This document shows positions 1 to 8,403 of a stretch of 64,000 bases of DNA, piece by piece. The position numbers and the translations under genes were made by a program. Source of the DNA: Candidatus Thorarchaeota archaeon (GTDB lineage: Archaea > Asgardarchaeota > Thorarchaeia > Thorarchaeales > Thorarchaeaceae). Positions within the stretch are counted from its first letter, which is position 1, and every line of letters begins with the position of its first letter. The notes under the pieces are model-generated. The model did not search any database, had not been told where the DNA came from, and worked only from the letters and a program-made list of their open reading frames with translations. Location: assembly GCA_021498125.1 (NCBI GenBank), contig JAIZWL010000010.1, positions 1 through 64,000 on the forward strand, in the 5' to 3' direction.

Positions 1-2739
1 ATTATGATGAATGTATAATGGATCCGGTACATGATGTCCGGGGTATGATCTCAATCTAGGCGAGTAACCATGTGTATACAAAAGATGTACACTGGGCGAC
101 AACGAAATCATCATACCTCGAAGAATTGGATAGTTGCCACTCCGTAGAAATCGATAGCCCTGTTTCTCTCGAATTGCCACGTAATCTGCGGGAGTGTCAC
201 CAATCGCCTCTTGAAAACCTGATAATTCCTCTTCTGAGAAGAATGAAGTTTTATGAACAACCACACGATTTGGAGGGGCATTTGTTCGTTCTGTGAATTT
301 TCGAATGATCTCGTCCATAAGTTCCTTAGCCTGATGGCGTTCAAGATGCGCCTCCTTAGTTGTTTCACGAACCTTGACAGATCCACCCCGTAGGACATAC
401 CCTTCACCACTATGGGTAAATATCTGGGCCATTGATGTTCTCAGAAAGCTATCCGAAGATACACGGCTTCGATAGAATGATATACCAACATAGCAGGTCC
501 CTTCAGATAACTCTGCTAATCTCCAAGGTCTTCCACTTGCTTTGTAGTAAAGTGCCGTTGAAAGATTCCATGCAAAGCTTGCTGGAGGCTCGGTACTGCT
601 GGTCTTGGGTGAATAATGTAATATATCTCTACCAGTGCTTTCTTGAAGTAATTGTATTGGTACTCCTAAGTCCATTGCTCGACCCTTTAATGCCGCCCAA
701 AGATCATAGTTCTTTTCAGAGGCCCTATTCGGTTTCATCAAATCGATGCCTATTCCCCATTCTGTAAGGAATGTCTGTCCCTCTTCTTTTAACTTTAATA
801 GTTTCTTCTCCTCTGGAGATAACCGTTTTTGTTTTGCGCCTCTTGTTCTCTCTGATATACCACAATATTCTTCAATTTCTTTTGGAAGACAACAAAGTAC
901 TACGGCTGGAGGGCTATCTTCACTTACGACTTTTCCCACATGTTCTGCAAATAGAATGGCGGCTTGTGCAATTCGCTCATTTACATCGTCAATATCAACT
1001 ATTCTTCTAATACGAGTGTTAGATATCGTAGCAATCCAGTTGGACTGAGTAACAATATCACAACCTATTGCAGAATCGAGTTTAAAACCAGGATAGGGTG
1101 GGAAAAGCCATTGATTTCGTTTTGCGGAACCTATAGGACTTTTGAGTAAACTAACTATATCCTTAGCTAATCGAATAGTCCGCCCAGTTCCCACAATACC
1201 AAGACGAATTTGACTTAATGGGGAACCCCCATCATGTGGAACATACGGCCCAAAATGCTTGAGACCAACACGGGGATCCTTTTCCGTACCTCCGCCTCCA
1301 AATCGTAGAGTGGGCTCCCCAAGATAACGTGAAGGAAATGTTTCGATTGTCTGGTCTTCAATGCTAATGTAGTGATCTTCGAACTCGTCTTGTTGTTCTT
1401 TTTTAGGAAGATCTCCACGAATTCCAACTTCCGTAATCGAACGAACTGGCTCTCCAGATAGACGTATTCGGTCATTAATGATAATATCCCCATTATCAGT
1501 TGGAAATAATGAAATCCAGAACAAAATATTCAGCAAGTATTGACCGTTGTATTCATTATACGACAAGCTGGTGATTTTTGTTCCCATTGTAGAGTCAATA
1601 ATAGGTTTGTAGCCATCAGAGGTAAGTACAATTCGTGGAGAAATCTGGATGTATAAAGATGAATCAATCTCCCTAGCTACTAGTTTTACAGCTGCATGAC
1701 TACAATACTCCAGGTTTCCACCAACTTCGGGGATTATCTTTTGAGCAACTGTCCTAGTAGATGCACGATATCGTCCAGACCATTTTATTCGTCGTCGCGA
1801 GCCGTCTCTTGGTCTTAACGGAAAATAATATTTCCTCCCCCTTGATTGATATTTTAGTCCAATACTATAACAAGCAGTTTTGATTTCATTGTTGAGAAGT
1901 AAAACTATGATCTGCAAATCTTCTTCATCTAAGTCACCCGTCCTTATTCTTAGTATTGTATCTTGTTTTACAATAGATTTGAAACTAGGACGACTCAAAT
2001 TGAGAAATGAATAACACTTGTGATCAAAGATTACATAAGGTCCAGGAAATCTTTGAGAACCCTTGGTTCTTCTTGGGAGAACCTCTCCAATGTATACATG
2101 ATCGGGGAGCTTTTTCACTTCTAAAAGGTTTCCAAAAAGTGTTTCTCGGACTTCATCCGCTTCGCCTGATAAGATGGAGAGATTATGTCGCTCATCTTTC
2201 GCCCTAGCTGCAATCCATTCAATCTCGTTACTCGAAGCTTTAATACTTTGAGAACCCCTTCTAATAAAAACGTCATTGGCCTTGAATACTATCTTTCTTT
2301 GGTGGCCTCTACCATATGCACCTTCTTTGATCGGCACAAGAACAGTTTTTGATGGTGGAATATACATAATTGCAAACTTTAGAGGAGTATCACGAATAAT
2401 CTCGCTATGCTCGACCCACAAAAGGCTAATGGGTTGCGACGAATAAGAATTGAACTTCTCTGTAACTGTTGCTCCATCTACATGAAAATCACTGGGCAGA
2501 CCTATGAATTCAAACGACCCGGTATCTTTCTCCCGAACTCCAAAAACAATGTAACCACCACCATAATTTGCCATTGCAAAAATGTCCTTGGTAATCTCTG
2601 GAAAATCGGAACCTCTCTCAATATGGAGTATTTCTTTGAAATCTAACCAAGGCATTTCTCCTCTCTGGCCCATGAGATAATTTATTATTATAATATCGAG
2701 AGGATTGGGTTGACTCTCCGTTGTTGGAATTTTATCCAT
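1..2739 (-). CDS. AlbA_2-APAZ-MID-PIWI fusion: single-chain short Argonaute with Schlafen-type domain (3' end off the window)
   Basis: One open frame of 913 codons runs to base 1 without a stop, so the C-terminus is missing. The chosen ATG has GGTGA 5 nt upstream; an in-frame ATG at 2751 lies on the ribosome-binding site. Residues ~25-175 look like a Schlafen AlbA_2 domain (DFKEIL; then MANYGGGYIVFGV at ~55-68; a closing FIRRGS). Residues ~250-465 resemble APAZ (KYYFPLRP, RIKWSGRY, HAAVKLVA, LNILFW). Residues ~470 onward are the Argonaute MID-PIWI half: EPTLRFG, then VGLKHFGPY, the RNase H strand YVGISFYR at ~750 and VVVHKTSFFSEEE at ~824. The Asp positions of the slicer tetrad read Ser and Lys-Thr, so the PIWI part is probably a guide-dependent sensor, not a nuclease. 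Short Argonautes are known to pair with APAZ proteins bearing SIR2, TIR or nuclease effectors. Here the presumed effector is AlbA_2 and everything is in one chain. Domain calls are by eye but strong for PIWI and AlbA_2, good for APAZ. Confidence 0.88.
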   Translation of the reverse strand, partial: MDKIPTTESQPNPLDIIIINYLMGQRGEMPWLDFKEILHIERGSDFPEITKDIFAMANYGGGYIVFGVREKDTGSFEFIGLPSDFHVDGATVTEKFNSYSSQPISLLWVEHSEIIRDTPLKFAIMYIPPSKTVLVPIKEGAYGRGHQRKIVFKANDVFIRRGSQSIKASSNEIEWIAARAKDERHNLSILSGEADEVRETLFGNLLEVKKLPDHVYIGEVLPRRTKGSQRFPGPYVIFDHKCYSFLNLSRPSFKSIVKQDTILRIRTGDLDEEDLQIIVLLLNNEIKTACYSIGLKYQSRGRKYYFPLRPRDGSRRRIKWSGRYRASTRTVAQKIIPEVGGNLEYCSHAAVKLVAREIDSSLYIQISPRIVLTSDGYKPIIDSTMGTKITSLSYNEYNGQYLLNILFWISLFPTDNGDIIINDRIRLSGEPVRSITEVGIRGDLPKKEQQDEFEDHYISIEDQTIETFPSRYLGEPTLRFGGGGTEKDPRVGLKHFGPYVPHDGGSPLSQIRLGIVGTGRTIRLAKDIVSLLKSPIGSAKRNQWLFPPYPGFKLDSAIGCDIVTQSNWIATISNTRIRRIVDIDDVNERIAQAAILFAEHVGKVVSEDSPPAVVLCCLPKEIEEYCGISERTRGAKQKRLSPEEKKLLKLKEEGQTFLTEWGIGIDLMKPNRASEKNYDLWAALKGRAMDLGVPIQLLQESTGRDILHYSPKTSSTEPPASFAWNLSTALYYKASGRPWRLAELSEGTCYVGISFYRSRVSSDSFLRTSMAQIFTHSGEGYVLRGGSVKVRETTKEAHLERHQAKELMDEIIRKFTERTNAPPNRVVVHKTSFFSEEELSGFQEAIGDTPADYVAIREKQGYRFLRSGNYPILRGMMISLSPSVHLLYTHGYSPRLRSYPGHHVPDPLYIHHN

Positions 2740-2959
2740 CACATTCACCATCCCACCAAGTTTCAGTTGACATGATATGTTATTACAACATGAAACAAAT
2801 AAACTATGGTAATTAATAATATGCAGTTACTTTCCTGTTTGCTACGCATTCAAACTGGACCGCAACTGTATAACTAAACAAGTTCAAGCATTGGAATTCA
2901 TTATGTTATCATTGTAATGGGTAGTCATGACACTAATGTATTCGTTATCGGTAAAATGG

Positions 2960-4015
2960 CTATGTTCTAATTTGCTCCAACTCATGGATTCTCTTAAAAA
3001 GAAGAACTATTGAATTTGATAGGCACTCAAACCAAATCACTATCTTAGGAAATTGATCTTCCGCAAATTCTACCAACACTTGAATGGCCCCAAGCAGATT
3101 ATTTACTGCAATCGTCACTTTAGACACGAATGAATCTACAACTCTCTTGCCGCTCTTGTAAATATCATTAATAAATTGTCTTGATGGTTCCCAAGATAAT
3201 AGAAAAAGAGAAATTAAAGATACAATACCCGCGGCTGAAATCGTCAGTAAAGGTTGCCGCTTTACACTATCAACCAATTCAGTAAATATCTGTTCTCCGA
3301 TACAAAGACCTGTGTTCATAATCTGTTCGACTGCCTCGAATCCCATTGAAACTATTTCCATACCTATCATGATAAGAGCAAGCGTAGCATAAGGTATCCC
3401 TTCTGCCGCGACCCACAAAGTGAGGGCACCTCTGTTAACTTCAGTTAAAATCCTACCAATCTCACCAAGTTCCCATGTTTTAAACTCGTCAATGTCAATA
3501 AAATCCTTATCTTTTGAAATCACACCATGTGTATTGTACTCGAGAATAATCTGTACAAATACAACATCTTTAGGATCTCTTGTACCCATTAAATACTCGG
3601 CTTTGGCTTGATCGTGTATCTTGAAGCCTTTTACAAAACGTATTCCTTGAAAAATTCGTTCTGCAATAGATAATGCCTTCTGCTCTTCAATGCCCTCAAA
3701 CTTTTCGGGAATCTTTTCATAAATCTCATTCCGCATCTCGATTGGGGCAAGAGCATCCAAAAAAGGACTTTTAGTTAGCGCCGAAAAAAAAGGTCTTTTT
3801 CCATTCATGATTCGAAGAATCTCCGAAAGTACTACATTTGTATCCACTACGATTCGGATACTGAAACCAGTTGAAGATTTTAGAACACTACCAAACTTTG
3901 AAAGAAAGTTTCTAAGGTATATTTCAGAGCTAGGATCCAGTAGGGCTATAGCATCATTCCAATACTTTTTACAATCATCACTTACCCAATTCACAGGACT
4001 TAGTAAATCGGTCAT
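2960..4015 (-). CDS. PIN-domain nuclease with membrane-associated C-terminal half
   Basis: Residues ~50-180 read as a PIN RNase domain: the first strand VVDTNVVLSEIL (Asp58), a Glu in the helix PIEMRNEI (~93-97), RDPKDVVFV (Asp147/Asp150) and SKDKDF (Asp169/Asp171), giving the usual acidic metal site. PIN domains normally cleave RNA. Unusually, ~170 residues follow, with an apolar helix at ~208-225 and a convincing membrane segment at ~255-273 before a basic amphipathic tail. The protein is therefore probably a membrane-tethered endoribonuclease. A strong GGAGGT lies 13 nt before the ATG. It is on the same strand as the Argonaute fusion, 220 bp upstream of it, so a joint role is possible but cotranscription is not shown. 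There is no obvious small antitoxin beside it. Confidence 0.75.
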   Translation of the reverse strand: MTDLLSPVNWVSDDCKKYWNDAIALLDPSSEIYLRNFLSKFGSVLKSSTGFSIRIVVDTNVVLSEILRIMNGKRPFFSALTKSPFLDALAPIEMRNEIYEKIPEKFEGIEEQKALSIAERIFQGIRFVKGFKIHDQAKAEYLMGTRDPKDVVFVQIILEYNTHGVISKDKDFIDIDEFKTWELGEIGRILTEVNRGALTLWVAAEGIPYATLALIMIGMEIVSMGFEAVEQIMNTGLCIGEQIFTELVDSVKRQPLLTISAAGIVSLISLFLLSWEPSRQFINDIYKSGKRVVDSFVSKVTIAVNNLLGAIQVLVEFAEDQFPKIVIWFECLSNSIVLLFKRIHELEQIRT

Positions 4016-4268
4016 AAAGATATCAAGTACCTCCGACTAAGGATAGTTATCGATCGGCCTAAAGCATTTTCGGAAATTTATAGATATAGCAATAAATTGG
4101 ATTGCTTACATTCAACTAGAAATTATTCTGCTTCGAGTAATATAGTAAGCTAAATCCAAGTTCAAAAATAGCATACAATCCTAAAACGATGTTCCCACTC
4201 AAAAATATCATAAGCCATTGCATCAAATCATTACGGATAAATTATCATCACAATCAATATAGATACAA

Positions 4269-5498
4269 CTAAACATCTAGAGGGTTATGTGTAAACTCAA
4301 AGCCGTTTTCAGTATCCCAGCACAAACTAAGTGGCACACCAATCTCTAGTTTATCCACCCAACTTTGATCTGCCTTGTTAGGTTCACGATTTAATAATAG
4401 TATCCAATGATTCTTAGGCACTCGGCCGGGATAGAAATTATACTCTAGTATTTGTCCCAGTGCAGCTCGGATTGGAAAGCGTAACGCCCCATCAGAATAT
4501 TTGGCTTCAACTCCAAAAGAAAGTCCATTATAATCAAAACACAAGTCAATATACCTAATCTCTTTGAATGACTTGATTCCATAAGCAGTCTTCAGCCATA
4601 CCATGAACCTATTAACTAGTTCAAACTCCTTTGTACAATACTCACGTGTCCTAGACCTTAGTTCATACTGAATATATGAAATATCATGCGGATTAGAAGT
4701 TTCACTTTTGTATACTTCGGGATGATCTTCAGAAAGCCCGGATTCAACATCTAAAGACAACTCTGTAGTAATTATTCTTGAAGAACCGAATTTATTTAAA
4801 ATGACAGGATATACTGGCAGATACATAGGCCTTGTATATTTTCCAAATACATTAGTTCGACTCATCAGTTGTTTAAGATACTTGTCAATCGGTATAGGCT
4901 CCGGAAAAACCACTACTTCTTCGATAGGACATTTTAAGTAGCGTTTTGCCTCATACCCTTCCGAATCCAACACATTTTCTATGATTCGCCTTTTATCAAT
5001 TATACTGAGAGTTTTGAAGTGAGAAATATTTCCAAATGAACTTCTCTCTGAAACAACTGAAAATACCTCGTCAATGCGCTCATCAAAAATAGCACTTTTT
5101 TTATGAAAGTCTTTCAATTGACCTATTTCATCCTCAGCAACATATCTACTCTTAAGATATCCTCCAATGAGAAAAGTATCACCAACACCCGTATCAAAGG
5201 GAGAAGAATAGAAATAGACTGGAAATGCTTCATCTTCTGAATACCCCAATCGTTTCAGATTCGCAGGTCGTGCCATCATAAAACCATAGATTGATCTATC
5301 AAAGTTGTGATCAGTTCGAAAATCCCATTCTTCATGACCAAATCCATAACGGGCATAGTACGAACCGTCTTTGGGATTTTTCATACTACCAGAGGGGAGT
5401 TGCCATTTAAAGGAATTCCAGACTATCTTGACAAAAACTGCCATATCCCTGCCTTGGATATTTTGAAAATCATGGACATAGGCAAAGGCGTTATCCAT
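4269..5498 (-). CDS. PD-(D/E)XK restriction-like nuclease with N-terminal recognition-type domain
   Basis: The C-terminal third contains a PD-(D/E)XK signature: IDLCFDYNGLSF followed by GVEAKYSDG (Glu-Ala-Lys), then a helix with AALGQILEYNFYPG and a strand HWILLLN. This arrangement is typical of single-polypeptide restriction enzymes and related defence nucleases. The N-terminus (IVWNSFKWQLPSG, GFGHEEWDF) resembles the head domain seen before McrA/Mrr-like restriction nucleases, which would recognise modified or foreign DNA; that assignment is from memory and weaker. An internal Met at residue 19 (position 5444) is an alternative start. The gene sits between the PIN gene and a small hypothetical gene in an A/T-rich defence island; no methyltransferase is visible, which fits a modification-dependent enzyme or one of unknown target. 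Confidence 0.6.
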   Translation of the reverse strand: MDNAFAYVHDFQNIQGRDMAVFVKIVWNSFKWQLPSGSMKNPKDGSYYARYGFGHEEWDFRTDHNFDRSIYGFMMARPANLKRLGYSEDEAFPVYFYSSPFDTGVGDTFLIGGYLKSRYVAEDEIGQLKDFHKKSAIFDERIDEVFSVVSERSSFGNISHFKTLSIIDKRRIIENVLDSEGYEAKRYLKCPIEEVVVFPEPIPIDKYLKQLMSRTNVFGKYTRPMYLPVYPVILNKFGSSRIITTELSLDVESGLSEDHPEVYKSETSNPHDISYIQYELRSRTREYCTKEFELVNRFMVWLKTAYGIKSFKEIRYIDLCFDYNGLSFGVEAKYSDGALRFPIRAALGQILEYNFYPGRVPKNHWILLLNREPNKADQSWVDKLEIGVPLSLCWDTENGFEFTHNPLDV

Positions 5499-5588
5499 TC
5501 CTTGTGTCCTTTGATACTTTGTATAAAATATGGTAAATATGGAAATGTCAGCGGGGATTAAACACTTGTATCTTTACATTAAGAGATT

Positions 5589-5867
5589 TTAGGGTTTCCG
5601 ACCATAACAATTCGGTAGCATAATATCTTTATAAGAATCGAAATGCGCAGCTATTCTAATCCCTCCACCGCCACTTTTTTTTGTTTCGTAAAAGAAGAGT
5701 CGTGCATAACCATAACGGTGTATTGAGAAATCGAGCGCCTTTTTCATACCATCATTAATAGTATTTGTCCATTCAACGGTAGTACTTACAGTTCTAGTTT
5801 CAATTCCATGCAGAATTTCATCTACATAATCCTTGTCACACATACCAATAATCGCAATCCGATCCAT
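5589..5867 (-). CDS. Small hypothetical protein of the defence island
   Basis: This 92-residue reading frame has a good start context (GGGGCT five bases before ATG) and ordinary codon use. The protein has an alpha/beta pattern: a first strand RIAIIGMC, a central acidic/polar helix, then YARLFFYETKKSGGGGIRIAAHF, which looks like two strands around a Gly-rich turn. I do not recognise the family; an ASCH/EVE-like or small nuclease-associated fold is possible but not demonstrated. It lies 90 bp upstream of the PD-(D/E)XK gene in the same orientation, so it may be its transcriptional partner. Confidence 0.5.
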   Translation of the reverse strand: MDRIAIIGMCDKDYVDEILHGIETRTVSTTVEWTNTINDGMKKALDFSIHRYGYARLFFYETKKSGGGGIRIAAHFDSYKDIMLPNCYGRKP

Positions 5868-5981
5868 AGTTTAGCCCCTTACTACTTGTCTTTTCTTCAT
5901 TATCCAAACATAGTCTTAACCGATAACCTTTGCCGAACGCGGAAATAATTGTATTCCCTTTATCATAGTTGTCATTTGACG

Positions 5982-6109
5982 GAGCTGTGTGAAAAATCAA
6001 TAAGCAAAATTGTAAGAGGTCAGAACACCTTAACGTGATGTCCTATTCAGATCACATTAGCCTCCAGTTTTGATTGATTCTGTTCATACCGTAACTTTTC
6101 ACACAGCAC
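5982..6109. mobile_element. MITE-like element, copy 1
   Basis: Left end GGAGCTGTGTGAAAAATC and right end whose complement reads GGTGCTGTGTGAAAAGT form terminal inverted repeats around ~95 bp of unique A/T-rich sequence without an open frame. The same ends recur at ~15.0 kb and ~34.8 kb. No flanking direct repeat was found here. It lies just upstream of the membrane winged-helix gene. A non-autonomous transposon (MITE) is the best explanation. Confidence 0.6.
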
Positions 6110-6161
6110 CCCAAAACCAAAAGACTCATCTCAGATTAAGAAATCTATTCGGAGGATTTGG

Positions 6162-7118
6162 GTGGAATCAGGAAGGGCCTATCGGATATTTGTCAGGTAT
6201 ATGACCCGCATAGGGATCATCTGCATATCTTACGCACTAGTCATTTGGGTTATGGCGAAGACCTTTCCATTCTTCCGTTTACTGAACAGTCCTAGTACGA
6301 TAATGATATTTATGGGGTCTATCCTTGTTGGCTCAGCCGGGATGTTCTGTGGTGCATCTGACGGGATTGCGATTTATCGTAAAAGAAGAGATTTAGTCCA
6401 GACCATTCGAAATACTACTACTGAAAAAGATGAAATCATGAAATTAGAAGCAGGCAGCTTTCCGCCCTACATGTTAGCAGACTCTATTGATCACGAAACA
6501 CTTGTCTACGTAAAAGAGCTTGGTGGGGATATTCTAGACCTCCAAGAGAGGCTCATGAAACGGAGCATAATGAGAGAGGGAGCTGAATTCACACGTCGAA
6601 TTAGCAAGCTCATCCTTCTTGGACTCCTCGTTCTCTATGATGACGACAAACAGTTATATTTGACCTCAGCAGGACTAGATGCAGTCAATACACCCCCGAC
6701 ATTGTTCATCTCGTCAATACCAGAATCAGTATGGAATACGATCTTGAAACAGAAACGATGCCTGTATAGAGAGGACTGGGGTGGCACCGTTGTTGCAACG
6801 AGCCAAGCCCTTGAGGCGGCAATGAGGAATCTACTCGATAAGGCGATTGAATCAAAGCCCGATCAATTTGAAGAGGTATCTAAGAATATATCAGGCAAAC
6901 CGTTGGATAGATGGTCGGCTGGCAACTTGTTGGGGGCTTTGAGGAAACTGGAGGTTGTAAGGGCTCATTCATTGGAAGACTTTCTTGCTGGTGAATTAAT
7001 CAAAATCCGAAACCGGATACACCAGAAGGAGGACGCAAAGTCATTCACGTCCTCTGATGCAGATAAATGTGATATATACATAGGACTCCTTCTCAGAGCA
7101 TGGTTTGGATTAAAATAA
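6162..7118 (+). CDS. Membrane protein with winged-helix-like and HEPN-like regions
   Basis: A GTG start with GGAGG six bases upstream gives 318 residues. Two membrane helices span about residues 15-33 and 43-65, followed by a basic stretch that should be cytoplasmic. The segment around 125-175 (ERLMKRSIMREGAEFTRRIS then LYLTSAGLDAV) looks like a winged helix with its wing. The last ~120 residues are all-helical with ATSQALEAAMRNLLDKAIE and KIRNRIHQKED; the Arg-Asn...His element resembles HEPN/DUF4145-type domains, which are often RNases or RNase-like sensors in defence loci. It is divergent from the genes to its left. Function is unknown; a membrane-anchored sensor or effector is an inference. 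Confidence 0.55.
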   Translation: MESGRAYRIFVRYMTRIGIICISYALVIWVMAKTFPFFRLLNSPSTIMIFMGSILVGSAGMFCGASDGIAIYRKRRDLVQTIRNTTTEKDEIMKLEAGSFPPYMLADSIDHETLVYVKELGGDILDLQERLMKRSIMREGAEFTRRISKLILLGLLVLYDDDKQLYLTSAGLDAVNTPPTLFISSIPESVWNTILKQKRCLYREDWGGTVVATSQALEAAMRNLLDKAIESKPDQFEEVSKNISGKPLDRWSAGNLLGALRKLEVVRAHSLEDFLAGELIKIRNRIHQKEDAKSFTSSDADKCDIYIGLLLRAWFGLK

Positions 7119-7462
7119 TGGACTGACTGGCACTAGAACGACTAAAAAGAATGAATCTCAAGAGAAACTTTCACAGTGGATACATGTGAGCCTACTGCGC
7201 TCAATCATGCTGAGTGAGCATCCATATGATTACCAGTATCATCATGCTATCCTGCTGGTTGATGAAGTAGGGGCTTGAAACGTTAAGTGGTAGAACGCAG
7301 GCAATCGGAATAATCATGACCTAGGGCCTGAAGAACGTACAAAGGAGTAATGACAAGCATAATGTTCCAAATGAGGAGGAAACACTTAAAAATAATACTA
7401 TAAAATAGCCAATAGTGTAACAGAATCGGGGAGAGCATCTTACATCCCAAGCATCAAGAAGA
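7119..7462. other. Intergenic region, no gene recognised
   Basis: This 344-bp stretch lies between a plus-strand gene and a convergent minus-strand pair. A start-less open stretch of ~50 codons is present around 7120-7280 but matches nothing I know. An A/T-rich segment near 7390-7415 may hold terminators for both sides. No RNA gene or repeat was seen. Confidence 0.5.
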
Positions 7463-7828
7463 TCAAAGTATCTTACACCAGTCCTTGTATTTTTTGAATA
7501 AGACTATTGGCGTATCAATACAGTCACTTGCTTTTGTGTGCGATATGCTCCGCTCGGGATCATAGTCAGCATCTAATCGACTATATCTAAGTTCTTTGAG
7601 ATACTCCACTAATTCAGAATCCTCAGTAATAAGGAATACCTTTTCTTCAAGCGCATCATAGAACGTATGGTCGCGTGGAATAGGACCAACCGTCTCTCGG
7701 ATAGTCTGATAGATAATCATCGCAGCAGAGAGAAAAGTTCTGTTAACAACGGTTCTATAAGCAGACTCGGTTCCGACACCTAAAAGATGATTGCACAGAT
7801 CAATGTGAGTTGCATAGGAGAAAGTCAT
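7463..7828 (-). CDS. HEPN-like small protein, possible toxin component
   Basis: The 121-residue protein is helical. It has an N-terminal AYRTVVNRTFLSAAMIIYQTIRE helix pair and a C-terminal LRYSRLDADYDP segment, which resembles the Leu-Arg...Ala-Asp-Tyr signature of HEPN-related proteins. The canonical R-x4-6-H RNase motif is absent, with Tyr where His is usual, so catalytic activity is uncertain. Its ATG overlaps the end of the upstream gene by 4 nt, implying translational coupling. The pair may be a toxin-antitoxin-like module; that is an inference from size, overlap and location among defence genes. Confidence 0.5.
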   Translation of the reverse strand: MTFSYATHIDLCNHLLGVGTESAYRTVVNRTFLSAAMIIYQTIRETVGPIPRDHTFYDALEEKVFLITEDSELVEYLKELRYSRLDADYDPERSISHTKASDCIDTPIVLFKKYKDWCKIL

Positions 7829-8403
7829 GTATCTTGAACCTCAACGATAGTTCCGAAAATAGTCCGTAATTGGACAAATTGTTCCCGATCAAACTTATAG
7901 TTCTTTGCGAGTTGTTGAACAATATCATCTACTATTCTAATAATACGACGCTTCAGATGACGTTTATCTTCCTTTGATAGTTCTCGCATCTGAATAACAA
8001 AATAGATTCTCAGTTTTGACCCTTCGGGATCATTTAACTTCACTACTCGAAAAGTAACCACATTCGGATCATGGACAAGTAGTTTTTGAATAGCAGTCAA
8101 TATTTTCAAAAAACATTCCTTTACCCGCAAGTCAGTATCAAGGAGTCGTTGCAGATCAGGAGAGATATCGGGAGAAAGAACAGCAGTATTCTCGGCGGCC
8201 TCACTTGAATGGTCCATCTCCGAAAGTTTTGAGATTTCGCGCTCAATTATTTTCTTACCAGTAGGATTTTTTCGTGATATAGTAAGAGGCGAATGGACCA
8301 AAGGGATAACATCACCAGTAAACACACCTTTTGAGGGTTTAGCATGTTTTTGGTCATTATCGTCGATCTCGTCCTCTGCCGGAGAGGGTATACGAACGGA
8401 CAT
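7825..8403 (-). CDS. Hypothetical partner of the HEPN-like protein
   Basis: 192 residues. The first ~90 are charged, Pro/Ser-rich and probably disordered (PSPAEDEIDDND, AENTAVLSPD). The remainder is a compact alpha/beta domain with a strand VVTFRVVKL, another RIYFVIQMRE, a very basic helix KEDKRHLKRRIIRIV and a closing strand. I do not recognise the family. The 4-nt overlap with the HEPN-like gene indicates an operon. It could be the antitoxin or the regulatory subunit, but nothing in the sequence proves which partner is toxic. Confidence 0.5.
   Translation of the reverse strand: MSVRIPSPAEDEIDDNDQKHAKPSKGVFTGDVIPLVHSPLTISRKNPTGKKIIEREISKLSEMDHSSEAAENTAVLSPDISPDLQRLLDTDLRVKECFLKILTAIQKLLVHDPNVVTFRVVKLNDPEGSKLRIYFVIQMRELSKEDKRHLKRRIIRIVDDIVQQLAKNYKFDREQFVQLRTIFGTIVEVQDT

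Noticed and set aside
1-2750. Region 1-2.75 kb as gene-poor or as several small ORFs on both strands (for example minus 111-410 and 1215-1493, plus 432-767)
   Set aside because: Those small frames are out of register; translating the minus strand in the frame of position 2739 gives 913 uninterrupted codons with clear domains.
5982-6109. Inverted-repeat elements as transcription terminators or structured RNAs
   Set aside because: Arms are ~95 bp apart with unrelated interiors, ends are conserved as in transposons, and one copy has a flanking direct repeat.
7120-7290. Short open stretch possibly from a transposase
   Set aside because: No start codon, ~50 codons, no recognised motif.
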